A stretch of 64,000 nt of DNA from Sandaracinobacteroides sp039808025 (GTDB lineage: Bacteria; Pseudomonadota; Alphaproteobacteria; Sphingomonadales; Sphingomonadaceae), in the NCBI GenBank assembly GCA_039808025.1, contig JBDHSK010000003.1, positions 62,001 to 126,000 on the forward strand. Direction: 5' to 3'. Under the pieces are notes generated by a model that was given only the letters and a program-made list of their open reading frames with translations, did no database searches and was not told the DNA's origin. Below, one piece after another: positions 51,035 through 59,640 of the stretch. Position numbers and translations under genes: made by a program. Each line of letters opens with the position of its first letter. Positions within the stretch are counted from its first letter, which is position 1.

Positions 51035-51807
51035 AGTGCGAAATCCTCTCCGAGATAGACGCGGCGCACCGTTTCATCACGGACCAGCGCATCCGGCGTC
51101 CCCTCGAACAGCACCCGCCCGTCGTAGATGATGCAGGCGCGATCGACGATATCTAGGGTTTCGCGGACGTTGTGATCGGTGATGAGGACTCCGATGTCGC
51201 GGTCTTTTAGGTGGCCGACCAGCGTGCGGATATCCGCGATCGAGATCGGGTCGATGCCGGCGAACGGTTCGTCGAGCAGCATGATGGACGGAGATGCCGC
51301 CAGCGCCCGGGCGATTTCGCAGCGGCGACGTTCACCACCCGACAGCGCCATGGCCGGGGCGTTGCGCAGGCGGGTAATGTTGAATTCTCCCAGCAGCTGT
51401 TCCAGCCGGTCGGCCCGGGTGGCGGCGTCAGGTTCGGCCACTTCCAGCACGGCCGAGATATTGTCCTCAACCGTCAGGCCGCGAAAGATCGAAGTCTCCT
51501 GCGGCAAATAGCCAAGCCCGAGGGCGGCGCGGCGATACATGGGCAGGCGGGTGATGTCGACGCCATCGAGCAGGATGCGCCCCTGATCGGGGGCTGCGAG
51601 CCCCATGATCGAGTAGAAGCAGGTGGTCTTGCCGGCGCCGTTGGGGCCAAGCAGGCCGACGACCTCGCCACGGTGGACCGACAAAGAGACATCGCGAAGC
51701 ACCACGCGCTTGTCGTAGGATTTGCCGATGGCGACGACCGCCAGCCCGCCGCGCGACGTATCTTCAGGGGCGGGTGCGGTTTCCTGGTCGGCTAGGATGG
51801 TAGCCAG
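51031..51807 (-). CDS. lptB: LPS export ABC transporter ATP-binding protein
   Basis: About 258 residues if translation starts at CTG 51807, which follows a GGGAGAAAGG site at good spacing. The first ATG/GTG/TTG codon in frame is GTG 51705, but that would remove the first strand of the ABC fold (A-V-V-A-I-G-K-S-Y-D-K-R). Walker A G-P-N-G-A-G-K-T-T, signature L-S-G-G-E-R-R-R, Walker B I-M-L-L-D-E-P-F and the H-loop D-H-N-V-R-E-T are intact. LptB drives LPS transport with LptFG. The usual upstream lptC-lptA genes are not here; the upstream gene is ftsK. Confidence 0.93.
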   Translation of the reverse strand: MATILADQETAPAPEDTSRGGLAVVAIGKSYDKRVVLRDVSLSVHRGEVVGLLGPNGAGKTTCFYSIMGLAAPDQGRILLDGVDITRLPMYRRAALGLGYLPQETSIFRGLTVEDNISAVLEVAEPDAATRADRLEQLLGEFNITRLRNAPAMALSGGERRRCEIARALAASPSIMLLDEPFAGIDPISIADIRTLVGHLKDRDIGVLITDHNVRETLDIVDRACIIYDGRVLFEGTPDALVRDETVRRVYLGEDFAL

Positions 51808-52142
51808 TTTTCTGCCTTTCTCCCATGTGGCCGGCTGATGCCCGGTGGACGGGCGCCTGCACCGGGCCGCTCGCCTGCGACCGTGGCGGTTGCCGTCCCC
51901 AGACGCCGGGCCTGATGATGGTTCAGACCGGATTGCCGGGCCGAATCATCGCGCAACCCCCACGCCTGTTGCCTCAGTTTGCAGCAAATGAGCACAGTTG
52001 GCGCGGTTCTTGCTAGAATTATGTTGTCAGATTTACACCTGCAACCCGTTGGCGGGCAAGGGGTGATAGTGCAGATGCAACCATTGCGGGCCTGATGCGG
52101 GCGGGCTTCAGCGGGCAGGCAAGCGAGTTTGGGAAGGGGGCA
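51808..52142. other. 335-bp gap between ftsK and lptB
   Basis: No gene is supported. Short frames on both strands have no ribosome site or family match. On the minus strand the AT-richer stretch near 52005-52035 (containing CATAAT) could hold the lptB-rpoN promoter; the match is weak. No LptA- or LptC-like sequence is seen. Confidence 0.5.
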
Positions 52143-54569
52143 TCAGGATCGACGGTTGCCGGTCTCGTCCATCAGCACTTCGCGGCGGCCGACATGATCG
52201 GGCGAGGAGACCAGCCCCATCTCCTCCATCTGTTCGATCAGCCGCGCTGCCGAATTGTACCCGACCCGAAGCGAGCGCTGCAAATACGAGATGGTTGCCT
52301 TGCGCGACGTTGCCACTACCCGGATTGCCTGTTGCAACTGATCGCCGTCTGCCGAGCTTCCTGCACCGGCGCGACCACCGCCTGCTGCAAACCCGCTGTC
52401 GCCGGTCTCGCCGCCTTCCGGTTCCTCGGTGACACCCGACACATAATCGGGGGAGCCCTGGGCCTTCCAGTGGCGGGCCACGGCCTCGACTTCCTCGTCG
52501 GAGACGAAGGGGCCATGCACCCGCACCGGCTGTTTGCCGCCGGGCATGTACAGCATGTCGCCTTTGCCCAGCAGCTGTTCGGCACCCATTTCGCCAAGAA
52601 TGGTTCGGCTGTCGATTTTCGAGGTCACCTGGAAGCTGATGCGGGTGGGCAGATTGGCCTTGATGACCCCGGTGATCACATCGACCGAGGGCCGCTGGGT
52701 TGCCATGATCAGGTGGATGCCGGCGGCGCGGGCCTTCTGCGCCAGCCGCTGGATGAGGAATTCCACCTCCTTGCCGGCCGTCATCATCAGGTCGGCCAGT
52801 TCGTCGACGACAACGACGATCAGCGGCAGCGGTTCAAGGGGCAGCGTTACCTCTTCGAACTGCGGATTGCCTTCGTCGTCCCAGCCGGTCTGGATGCGGC
52901 GGGTGAAGGATTTGCCGCCCTTCAGGGCCTCGCGCACCTTGTCGTTATAGCCCGACAACGAGCGCACGTTGATGTGCGCCATGTTGCGGTAGCGTTCCTC
53001 CATCTGTTCCACCGCCCATTTGAGCGCCCGGATCGCCTTAGCCGGTTCGGTGACAACCGGCGCCAGCAGGTGGGGGATGTCGTCGTAGACCGACAGTTCC
53101 AGCATCTTTGGGTCGATCATGATCATGCGGCACTGGTCGGGCCGCAGCCGATAGAGCAGCGACAGGATCATGGCGTTGAGGCCGACCGATTTTCCTGATC
53201 CGGTGGTGCCGGCGATCAGAAGATGCGGCATCGGCGCCAGGTCGGCAATAACCGGCGAACCGGCAATGTCCTTGCCCAGCACCATCGGCAGGGTGCCGCT
53301 GTTGTTCTGAAAGGCGGTCGCGCCGAGCATTTCCGACAGCGACACCATCTCGCGCTTGCGGTTGGGAAGTTCGATGCCGATGACATTGCGTCCGGGAATC
53401 ACCGCGACACGCGCGGAAACCGCACTCATCGAGCGGGCGATATCGTCGGCGAGGCCGATCACCCGGCTGGCCTTGATGCCCGGCGCCGGTTCCAGTTCAT
53501 AAAGGGTGACGACCGGGCCCTGTGCCAGCCCGACGATCCGCCCTTTCACGCCATAATCATCGAGCACACCCTCGAGAACCCGGGCATTCTGTTCGAGCGC
53601 GTCTTCGTCGATCGGCTGGCGGCTGCCGGGTGCCGCCGGCTTCAGAAGCGAGAGTGGCGGCAGATCGGCGCGATCGCCCAGTTGCAGGCCCGGCTGGCGA
53701 TCCGGGCGGTTGCGCCCCTGCTCGGGCGAAGGCGCCGGCCCGGCAATCCGCCGGTTGGGGCCATCGGCTTCGGTCGGGGCTGGCGGATTGGGACGTGGTG
53801 TGCGGGCGCGGGCGGCGGGTGGCGCCTCAGCGCCGGAGTCACGATCGTCAGCCAGCGCCAAACCAGCGGAGCGATCAGGATAGCGTAATGCATCTGCGTC
53901 ATCGGGGTTTCGGCGGAACAGGGCCAGCGCCCGGCGTACGGTATCCCTGCCCGTCCAGCCGAAACCGAACATCAGCAGCCCCAGCGTGGCCGCCAGCAAC
54001 ACCAGGGCAGCGGCGACGTTGGCAAGCGCCGGGTCGAACCCCTCTGGCCAGGCGATGGCCCCCAGGGCCTGAGCTGCTGCCAGCCCCACGGCACCGCCCG
54101 CCCCGGCGTCGAGGGTGCCGACAGGCTGCGGCCACAGCAGGCCAAGCCCGGTGGCAGCCAAGGGCAGCGCCCCCAGACAGCAGAGGGCACTGCGGCGCAG
54201 CCGCAGGGGCTGGTCGAGGGCGAGACGCGCCCCCCACACCAGCAGTGGCAGCACCAGAAGTGCCGCGGCAAACCCCAGGCCCTGCAGCAGCAGATCGGCG
54301 AGATGAGCACCGACACGGCCGCCGGGGTTGGTGGGGGTGGTGCCGGTGGCGTTGTTGAACGAGGGGTCGGCCGGGTTGTAACCGAGCAGCACCAGCGCCA
54401 GGCCAGCGCCGGCGGCAATCAGCAGCAGTGCCAGAGCCATGCGCCGCAGCAACCGCCAAAGCGCGGTCAGGCGTTGCGCCATAGTGGGGCCGCGCGGCGT
54501 TTGCGCGCGCTTTCTCCCCCACCTTGACCAGGGGGCGCCATCTTTCAGCGTGCCATAGCCGGTTGCCAT
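52143..54569 (-). CDS. ftsK: DNA translocase FtsK
   Basis: An 808-residue protein. The N-terminal 200 residues have four hydrophobic segments for the division site membrane; a Pro/Arg-rich linker follows (about 215-300). The motor starts near residue 300 with Walker A L-I-A-G-T-T-G-S-G-K-S-V-G near 445 and Walker B L-I-V-V-V-V-D-E-L-A-D-L near 560. The end is the winged-helix gamma domain (T-S-R-K-A-T-I-S-Y-L-Q-R-S-L-R-V-G-Y-N-S-A-A) that reads KOPS. It moves chromosome termini during septation. The start may be M1 or Met30 (after T-P-R-G-P-T). Confidence 0.95.
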   Translation of the reverse strand: MATGYGTLKDGAPWSRWGRKRAQTPRGPTMAQRLTALWRLLRRMALALLLIAAGAGLALVLLGYNPADPSFNNATGTTPTNPGGRVGAHLADLLLQGLGFAAALLVLPLLVWGARLALDQPLRLRRSALCCLGALPLAATGLGLLWPQPVGTLDAGAGGAVGLAAAQALGAIAWPEGFDPALANVAAALVLLAATLGLLMFGFGWTGRDTVRRALALFRRNPDDADALRYPDRSAGLALADDRDSGAEAPPAARARTPRPNPPAPTEADGPNRRIAGPAPSPEQGRNRPDRQPGLQLGDRADLPPLSLLKPAAPGSRQPIDEDALEQNARVLEGVLDDYGVKGRIVGLAQGPVVTLYELEPAPGIKASRVIGLADDIARSMSAVSARVAVIPGRNVIGIELPNRKREMVSLSEMLGATAFQNNSGTLPMVLGKDIAGSPVIADLAPMPHLLIAGTTGSGKSVGLNAMILSLLYRLRPDQCRMIMIDPKMLELSVYDDIPHLLAPVVTEPAKAIRALKWAVEQMEERYRNMAHINVRSLSGYNDKVREALKGGKSFTRRIQTGWDDEGNPQFEEVTLPLEPLPLIVVVVDELADLMMTAGKEVEFLIQRLAQKARAAGIHLIMATQRPSVDVITGVIKANLPTRISFQVTSKIDSRTILGEMGAEQLLGKGDMLYMPGGKQPVRVHGPFVSDEEVEAVARHWKAQGSPDYVSGVTEEPEGGETGDSGFAAGGGRAGAGSSADGDQLQQAIRVVATSRKATISYLQRSLRVGYNSAARLIEQMEEMGLVSSPDHVGRREVLMDETGNRRS

Positions 54570-54678
54570 CGCCGCACATTGCGGCTGAACGCGGCAGCGG
54601 TCAAGATTGTTCCTGATTTGTTTTAATCCAGAGCCGGCCAGCCGGGTTTACATCAATTTTTTAGTGGTTTTCCTGAAA

Positions 54679-54692
54679 TTGACCTTGGTCAA
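54679..54692. promoter_or_regulatory. FNR/FixK-like box upstream of the porin gene
   Basis: TTGACC-TT-GGTCAA is a perfect dyad that fits the alphaproteobacterial FNR/FixK consensus TTGAY-N4-RTCAA. It is centred about 52 bases before the porin start codon, a place suited to activation; a GACAAT -10-like element follows at 54711-54716. Confidence 0.5.
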
Positions 54693-54737
54693 ATCCCTGC
54701 GAGACAATCTGGTCTTTAGGGCGGGCAGAGAAGATCC

Positions 54738-55970
54738 ATGACACAAAGTCCCCCCATCCTCACCAGGCTGCTTGCCGCCGCATGTGCTACCGGTGCTGCC
54801 ATTCCCGCCACCCCTGCTCTTGCCGCCGCGGGAGAGGCCGCGCCTCTCAGCGGCTATGCCGATTTGCGCTACCGGCTGGAAATCGTCGATCAGCACGACA
54901 TCGCCCGCACCGCCGTCGCCTCGACGTTGCGGGTGCGCGCCGGTGTGAAGTCAGCCGAGTGGCATGGCTTCAGCGGCCTGGTGGAAGGCGAAGCGATCAT
55001 GACGCTGGGCAGCCATCGCTATAACGATACCGCCAACGGCCAGACCCAGTATCCCGTCATCGGCGATCCGCCGGGGGCGCTGCTCAATCAGGCGCTTGTG
55101 CGCTGGCGTCCGGTGGAGGAGGTGGATGCAGTGGCCGGCCGGCAGACCATCAACCTCGACAACCAGCGGTGGATCGGTTCGGTGAACTGGCGGCAGAACG
55201 ACCAGACGTTCGACGCTGCCCGGCTCAGTGTGAAGCCGCTGCCGGGGCTGGCGGTGGAGTATTTCCATGCCTGGCGGGTCAACCGGGTGTTCGGTACGGA
55301 TTCGCCGCAGGGGATCTGGCGCGATACGGCAATCAATGCCGCGCGTGGCGCCTATACGCTGAAGGGGCTCGGCACGGTTTCCGTCTATGGCTACTGGCTG
55401 GATATTCCCGCCAGCCCCGTCAATAGTTCGCGCACCATCGGGGTGCGTGTGGCCGGTGAGCAGGCGCTCGGCAAAGGCAACGCCCTGCTCTATGCCGTCG
55501 AATATGCCAACCAGCAGGATCTGGGCGCCAACCCCCGTGATTTCTCGCTGGGTTATCTGCTGCTTGAACCGGGTATACGCAGCGGGCCGTTCACCTTCAG
55601 GCTTGGCTTTGAACGTCTGGCCGGCAACGGCTCGGCCGCCGTGCAGACGCCGCTTGCCACCCTTCATGCCTTCAATGGCTGGGCCGACAAGTTCCTGTCC
55701 ACCCCGGCCAACGGGCTGCGCGACATCTATGCCGACGCCAGCTACAAGGTGGGCGGCACCGGGCCGCTGAAAGGGGTGCTGCTGCGGACGGTGTGGCATG
55801 ACTACCGTTCAACCCATGGCGGCATCGACTATGGCCGTGAATGGAATGCGCTGGTCAGCTATCCGGTGGCGCGCAATGTTTCGTTGTCGGCCAAGGTCGC
55901 CCGTTACGAGGCCGCCCGATATGGCGCCGATACCACCAAGGGCTGGCTGATGGCCGAAGCACAGTTCTGA
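54738..55970 (+). CDS. Outer-membrane beta-barrel protein (alginate export/porin-like)
   Basis: A 410-residue protein with a signal peptide ending near A-L-A-A-A (about residue 31). The mature part is a run of amphipathic strands with alternating aromatic residues (Y-A-D-L-R-Y-R-L-E-I at the start; A-G-R-Q-T-I-N-L-D-N-Q-R near residue 135) and a C-terminal Phe (M-A-E-A-Q-F), as in the AlgE-like family often annotated as alginate export. The substrate is unknown. An FNR/FixK-like site upstream suggests oxygen-linked control. Confidence 0.8.
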   Translation: MTQSPPILTRLLAAACATGAAIPATPALAAAGEAAPLSGYADLRYRLEIVDQHDIARTAVASTLRVRAGVKSAEWHGFSGLVEGEAIMTLGSHRYNDTANGQTQYPVIGDPPGALLNQALVRWRPVEEVDAVAGRQTINLDNQRWIGSVNWRQNDQTFDAARLSVKPLPGLAVEYFHAWRVNRVFGTDSPQGIWRDTAINAARGAYTLKGLGTVSVYGYWLDIPASPVNSSRTIGVRVAGEQALGKGNALLYAVEYANQQDLGANPRDFSLGYLLLEPGIRSGPFTFRLGFERLAGNGSAAVQTPLATLHAFNGWADKFLSTPANGLRDIYADASYKVGGTGPLKGVLLRTVWHDYRSTHGGIDYGREWNALVSYPVARNVSLSAKVARYEAARYGADTTKGWLMAEAQF

Positions 55971-55982
55971 TCCAATGCCTTG

Positions 55983-57959
55983 TCAGGCGTCGATGGCGTC
56001 GGCCTCGACGGCGGCGGCATGGGCCTGAATGAAGTTGAAGCGGTGTTCGGGAACCCGACCCATCAGCCGCTCGACCAGATCGCGCACCTGGTGGCGATCC
56101 TGATGGGTTTCCGGCAGCGTTACCCGGATCAGGGTGCGCTTGTCCTTGTCCATGGTGGTTTCGCGCAGCTGTCCGGGGGCCATTTCCCCCAGCCCCTTGA
56201 AGCGGCCCACTTCCACCTTCCTGCCCTTGAAACGGGTGGCGATCAGCCGATCCCGTTCGGAATCGTCGCGGGCATAGACGCTGTCGGCGCCCGCTGACAG
56301 CCGATAGAGCGGCGGTTGCGCCAGATAGAGGCGGCCAGCCGCCACCAGACCCGGCATTTCCTGGAAGAAATAGGTCATCAGCAGGGTGGCGATATGGGCG
56401 CCATCGACATCGGCGTCGGTCATGATGATGACCCGTTCATAGCGCAGCTGATCGTCGCGGTAACGGTCGCGGGTGCCGCAGCCCAGCGCCAGCGCCAGAT
56501 CGGCGACTTCCTGATTGGCGTTGATCTTGGCGGCGGTGGCCGAGGCGACGTTCAGGATCTTGCCGCGTATGGGCAGGATCGCCTGGGTCTTGCGGTCGCG
56601 CGCCTGCTTGGCCGAGCCGCCCGCCGAATCGCCCTCGACGATGAACAGTTCGGTACCGTCGCGGCTGTCCTGCGCGCAATCGGTCAGCTTGCCGGGCAGC
56701 CGCAGCTTGCGGGCGTTGGTTGCGGTCTTGCGCTTTTCCTGCTGGGCGGCGCGGCGGGCGAGGCGCTCGTCCATGCGGTCGATCACGAAGGCAAGCAGGG
56801 CGCGCGCCCGCTCCTGATCGGCAGTCAGCCAATGGTCGAACAGGTCTTTCACAGCCGTTTCCACCAGCTTCTGGGCACCAGGCGATGTCAGCCGGTCTTT
56901 GGTCTGTGACTGGAACTGCGGCTGAGGAATGAACACCGACAGCAGCACCCGGGTTCCCGCCAGAACGTCGTCGCTGCTGAGATCGCTGCCCTTCCTCACC
57001 CCCGCCAGCTGGGCAAAGCCCTTCAGCCCCTTCAGGATGGCCGAGCGGAACCCTGCCTCGTGGGTGCCCCCCATGGGTGTGGGGATGGTGTTGCAATACC
57101 AGGCGTTTTCCTGGTCGCCGGCCACGGTCCAGTGCATGGCCCATTCCACCCGGCCAACGCTGCCGTTGTTCACTTCATGGCAGCCGGTGAAGGGCTGGTT
57201 GGTGACGGTTTCCTCGCCAGCCACGTCTTCGGCCAGACGGTCGGCGAGGCCGCCGGGGAACAGGAAGGTCTGGCTTTCGGGCACCAAGTCACTTGCGAGC
57301 GCCGGATCGCAGCGCCAGCGGATCTCGACACCGCCGAACAGATAGGCTTTCGACCGGGCCATCCGGTAGAGGCGTTCCGGCGAGAAGTGGAGATCGGCTC
57401 CGAAAATTTCGGGGTCGGGGTGGAAACTGGTGGTGGTGCCACGGCGGTTGGGGGCAGAGCCGATCGTTTCCAGCGGCGTCACCGGGTGTCCGCGCGAAAA
57501 GCGCTGCCGGTAGAGCGTGCGGTTGCGCGCCACTTCCACCACCATGTCGTCGGACAGGGCATTCACCACCGAGACTCCGACACCATGCAGCCCGCCCGAA
57601 GTGCTGTAGGCCTTGTCGGAGAATTTGCCGCCCGAGTGCAGCATGGTGAGAATCACTTCCAGCGCCGACTTGCCGGGAAAGCGCGGGTGCGGATCGACCG
57701 GGATGCCACGGCCATTGTCGCAAACCGTAAGGACGTTGCCGGCGGCGAGGGTGATCTCGATGCGGGTGGCATGGCCGGCGACGGCTTCGTCCATGGAATT
57801 GTCGATCACTTCGGCCGCCAGATGGTGCAGCGCCGCAGAATCGGTGCCGCCGATATACATGCCGGGACGGCGGCGCACCGGCTCCAGTCCCTCGAGCACC
57901 TCGATCGTGCTTGCGTCGTAGGATTCCGTAGGGGCAGAGGCAGTGAACAGGTCGGTCAT
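55983..57959 (-). CDS. parE: DNA topoisomerase IV subunit B
   Basis: A 658-residue type IIA topoisomerase ATPase subunit. The GHKL site has E-V-I-D-N-S-M-D-E-A near residue 50, D-N-G-R-G-I-P-V near 82 and G-L-H-G-V-G-V-S-V-V-N-A near 120; the TOPRIM domain has L-F-I-V-E-G-D-S-A-G-G-S-A near 440 and D-A-D-V-D-G-A-H-I near 520. Length and the lack of a GyrB-type insert favour ParE over GyrB. It decatenates replicated chromosomes with ParC, which is outside the window. Confidence 0.95.
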   Translation of the reverse strand: MTDLFTASAPTESYDASTIEVLEGLEPVRRRPGMYIGGTDSAALHHLAAEVIDNSMDEAVAGHATRIEITLAAGNVLTVCDNGRGIPVDPHPRFPGKSALEVILTMLHSGGKFSDKAYSTSGGLHGVGVSVVNALSDDMVVEVARNRTLYRQRFSRGHPVTPLETIGSAPNRRGTTTSFHPDPEIFGADLHFSPERLYRMARSKAYLFGGVEIRWRCDPALASDLVPESQTFLFPGGLADRLAEDVAGEETVTNQPFTGCHEVNNGSVGRVEWAMHWTVAGDQENAWYCNTIPTPMGGTHEAGFRSAILKGLKGFAQLAGVRKGSDLSSDDVLAGTRVLLSVFIPQPQFQSQTKDRLTSPGAQKLVETAVKDLFDHWLTADQERARALLAFVIDRMDERLARRAAQQEKRKTATNARKLRLPGKLTDCAQDSRDGTELFIVEGDSAGGSAKQARDRKTQAILPIRGKILNVASATAAKINANQEVADLALALGCGTRDRYRDDQLRYERVIIMTDADVDGAHIATLLMTYFFQEMPGLVAAGRLYLAQPPLYRLSAGADSVYARDDSERDRLIATRFKGRKVEVGRFKGLGEMAPGQLRETTMDKDKRTLIRVTLPETHQDRHQVRDLVERLMGRVPEHRFNFIQAHAAAVEADAIDA

Positions 57960-58183
57960 GGCGCCTTCCTACCGCCCGGGTGGCCATCCGCCAACCCCGG
58001 CCACAGCAACCGCGAAGTGCACTCATTGTGGCATCAGGGCAACAGGTACCGGCCCAATCGAACGTGATCATGATTCTCTATTGTGCGGCGCAGCATTTCT
58101 GTTGTCACATGCCAGCGAAAGGGCAGTCGTTCTTTCAACAGGAACAGGCGCCCGACCATCGGGCGAAACGCAGGGAGAATGCC

Positions 58184-58924
58184 ATGATCTTGAATCGGAC
58201 CATCCTTTTTCCCGTTACCTTGGCTGCGGCGTACCTGGCAGCGGTTCCGGCGCGGGCGGAAATCGGTGTCAGTGGGGTTGATCTGTCAGCCAGCGCCACG
58301 GTGGTAAGCGATTACCGCTTTCGCGGCGTCAGCTATTCCGATCTCGACCCGGCGGTACAGGCCGATGTGACTCTGGAGACGCGCAGCGGTCTGTTTGCCT
58401 CGGCCTGGGCATCGACCATTGCCGATTATGAAGGATCAAACGTCGAGGTCGACCTGTCGGCTGGCTGGAGCGGGGCGATCGGGCCGACAACCGCCACGGC
58501 CGGGGTGATCACCTATTTCTATCCGGGAAGCTCAGGCACATTCACCTATGAGCTGTTCGGGTCGCTGGGAATGCAGATTGGCCCGCTGGCCGGAACCGTC
58601 GGGGTCAACTGGGCGCCGGGGCAGTCGAACCTCGATTCGTCGAGTCGCTATATTTTCGGGTCGTTGGAGGCCGGCATTCCGCTCACTCCGTTTACCGTCA
58701 GGGCCGCACTTGGGCACGAGCGCGGCGGCATGGTAAGCGACGAACTGGGCACCACCACCCAGAAGCTCGACTGGGAAGTGGGGGTAAGCGCCACCTTCAC
58801 GGCGCTGACGGTGGGCGTTTCCTATGTGGGTAATGACCTGCCGCGCACACGCCTGCCTGGCGGCGAACGCGCCAACCGACTGGCGCGCGATGGCGTCGTC
58901 TTTACGGCGACGCTGGGGTTCTGA
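58184..58924 (+). CDS. TorF-family putative porin
   Basis: A 246-residue outer-membrane protein from ATG 58184, with CAGGGAGAA ahead and a signal peptide ending at A-R-A (about residue 23). The start of the mature protein, A-S-A-T-V-V-S-D-Y-R-F-R-G-V-S-Y-S, is the typical opening of the TorF/Gcw_chp group, which in sphingomonads and Shewanella is annotated as a porin. It ends G-V-V-F-T-A-T-L-G-F with the C-terminal Phe of barrel proteins. The solute is unknown. Confidence 0.88.
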   Translation: MILNRTILFPVTLAAAYLAAVPARAEIGVSGVDLSASATVVSDYRFRGVSYSDLDPAVQADVTLETRSGLFASAWASTIADYEGSNVEVDLSAGWSGAIGPTTATAGVITYFYPGSSGTFTYELFGSLGMQIGPLAGTVGVNWAPGQSNLDSSSRYIFGSLEAGIPLTPFTVRAALGHERGGMVSDELGTTTQKLDWEVGVSATFTALTVGVSYVGNDLPRTRLPGGERANRLARDGVVFTATLGF

Positions 58925-58929
58925 CGAAC

Positions 58930-58957
58930 GGGCCGCCCGACACTGGTCGAGCGGCCC
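58930..58957. terminator. Hairpin between convergent torF-like and hsp20 genes
   Basis: GGGCCGC (58930-58936) pairs with GCGGCCC (58951-58957), extended inside by CGAC/GTCG across one mismatch. It sits in the 57-bp convergent gap and could serve both genes, but neither side has a T tract. Confidence 0.5.
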
Positions 58958-58981
58958 GATGTTACGGCAACCAGTCGCCGG

Positions 58982-59458
58982 TCAGGCGGCGTGCTGGCCT
59001 TCGATCACGGTCGAAACCGGCGTTTCAGCGGCAATTTCCACCTTGCGCGGCTTCTTGTGCTCGGGGATCTCGCGCATCAGCTCGATGTTCAGAAGGCCGT
59101 TTTCATAGCTGGCACCGGTCACCTTGATGACATCGGCCAGCTGGAAGCGGCGCTCGAACGCCCGCTTGGCAATGCCACGATGCAGGAAGCTCCGCTCTTC
59201 GGTGGCGGTTTCCTCGGCGCCCTTGCCGGTGACCACCAGGGTGTTTTCCTGAACCGTCAGGTCAAGCTCGTCGCGGGAGAAGCCGGCAACGGCCATGGTG
59301 ATGCGATAGCCGGATTCGCCCAGCTTTTCGATGTTGTAGGGGGGGTAACCGTTTTCGCCGCCTTCGGCCGCCCGCGTCACCGAGTCGATCAGGCGATTGA
59401 GGTTTTCGAAGCCGATCGAGGAACGCAGCAGGGGGGCAAAATCAAAATCACGACGCAT
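58982..59458 (-). CDS. Small heat shock protein Hsp20 (IbpA-like)
   Basis: A 158-residue alpha-crystallin chaperone from ATG 59458 (MRRDFDFAPLLRSSIGF). The N-terminal F-x-x-L-L-R-S-S-I-G-F-x-x-L and P-P-Y-N-I-E-K are typical of the class A sHsps of alphaproteobacteria; the alpha-crystallin domain spans about residues 38-130 (Y-R-I-T-M-A-V-A-G-F, F-L-H-R-G-I-A, R-F-Q-L, G-A-S-Y-E-N-G-L-L). Expression is probably heat-controlled at two levels: a sigma-32-like promoter and a ROSE-like leader. The longer upstream frame without these signals is rejected. Confidence 0.95.
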   Translation of the reverse strand: MRRDFDFAPLLRSSIGFENLNRLIDSVTRAAEGGENGYPPYNIEKLGESGYRITMAVAGFSRDELDLTVQENTLVVTGKGAEETATEERSFLHRGIAKRAFERRFQLADVIKVTGASYENGLLNIELMREIPEHKKPRKVEIAAETPVSTVIEGQHAA

Positions 59459-59541
59459 ATTCGTCCATCCTTTCAAAGCAATGGCTGTTGGTGCCCGCCG
59501 CAGTGGCCGGGCCTTGTGCCGGCAACCCGAACGGCGTTGCC
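59459..59541 (-). promoter_or_regulatory. ROSE-like RNA thermometer in the hsp20 leader
   Basis: The leader folds into three hairpins. The last, CCATTGCTTTGAAAGGATGG (59484-59465), pairs the Shine-Dalgarno AAGGA with TTGCTTT, including the TTGCT element with a bulged G that defines ROSE elements. Upstream are a GCCCG/CGGGC hairpin (59493-59512) and a GGCAAC/GTTGCC hairpin (59521-59541). Heating would melt the last stem and free the ribosome site. Confidence 0.75.
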
Positions 59542-59550
59542 TGCAGCATC

Positions 59551-59581
59551 CATGTGGGTTTGACAGCCTGGTTTTCAAGGG
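59551..59581 (-). promoter_or_regulatory. Sigma-32-type promoter of hsp20
   Basis: Read on the minus strand, CCCTTGAA (59581-59574) is followed after 15 bases by CCCACATG (59558-59551), close to the heat-shock consensus CCCTTGAA and CCCCATNT. The predicted start lies about 85 bases upstream of the ATG, leaving room for the ROSE-like leader. Confidence 0.7.
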
Positions 59582-59640
59582 ATGGCCGGTGGCCGACTCG
59601 CCACTTGCCGACTATGGGGTGCTGCCCGTATTGAGGCGCG

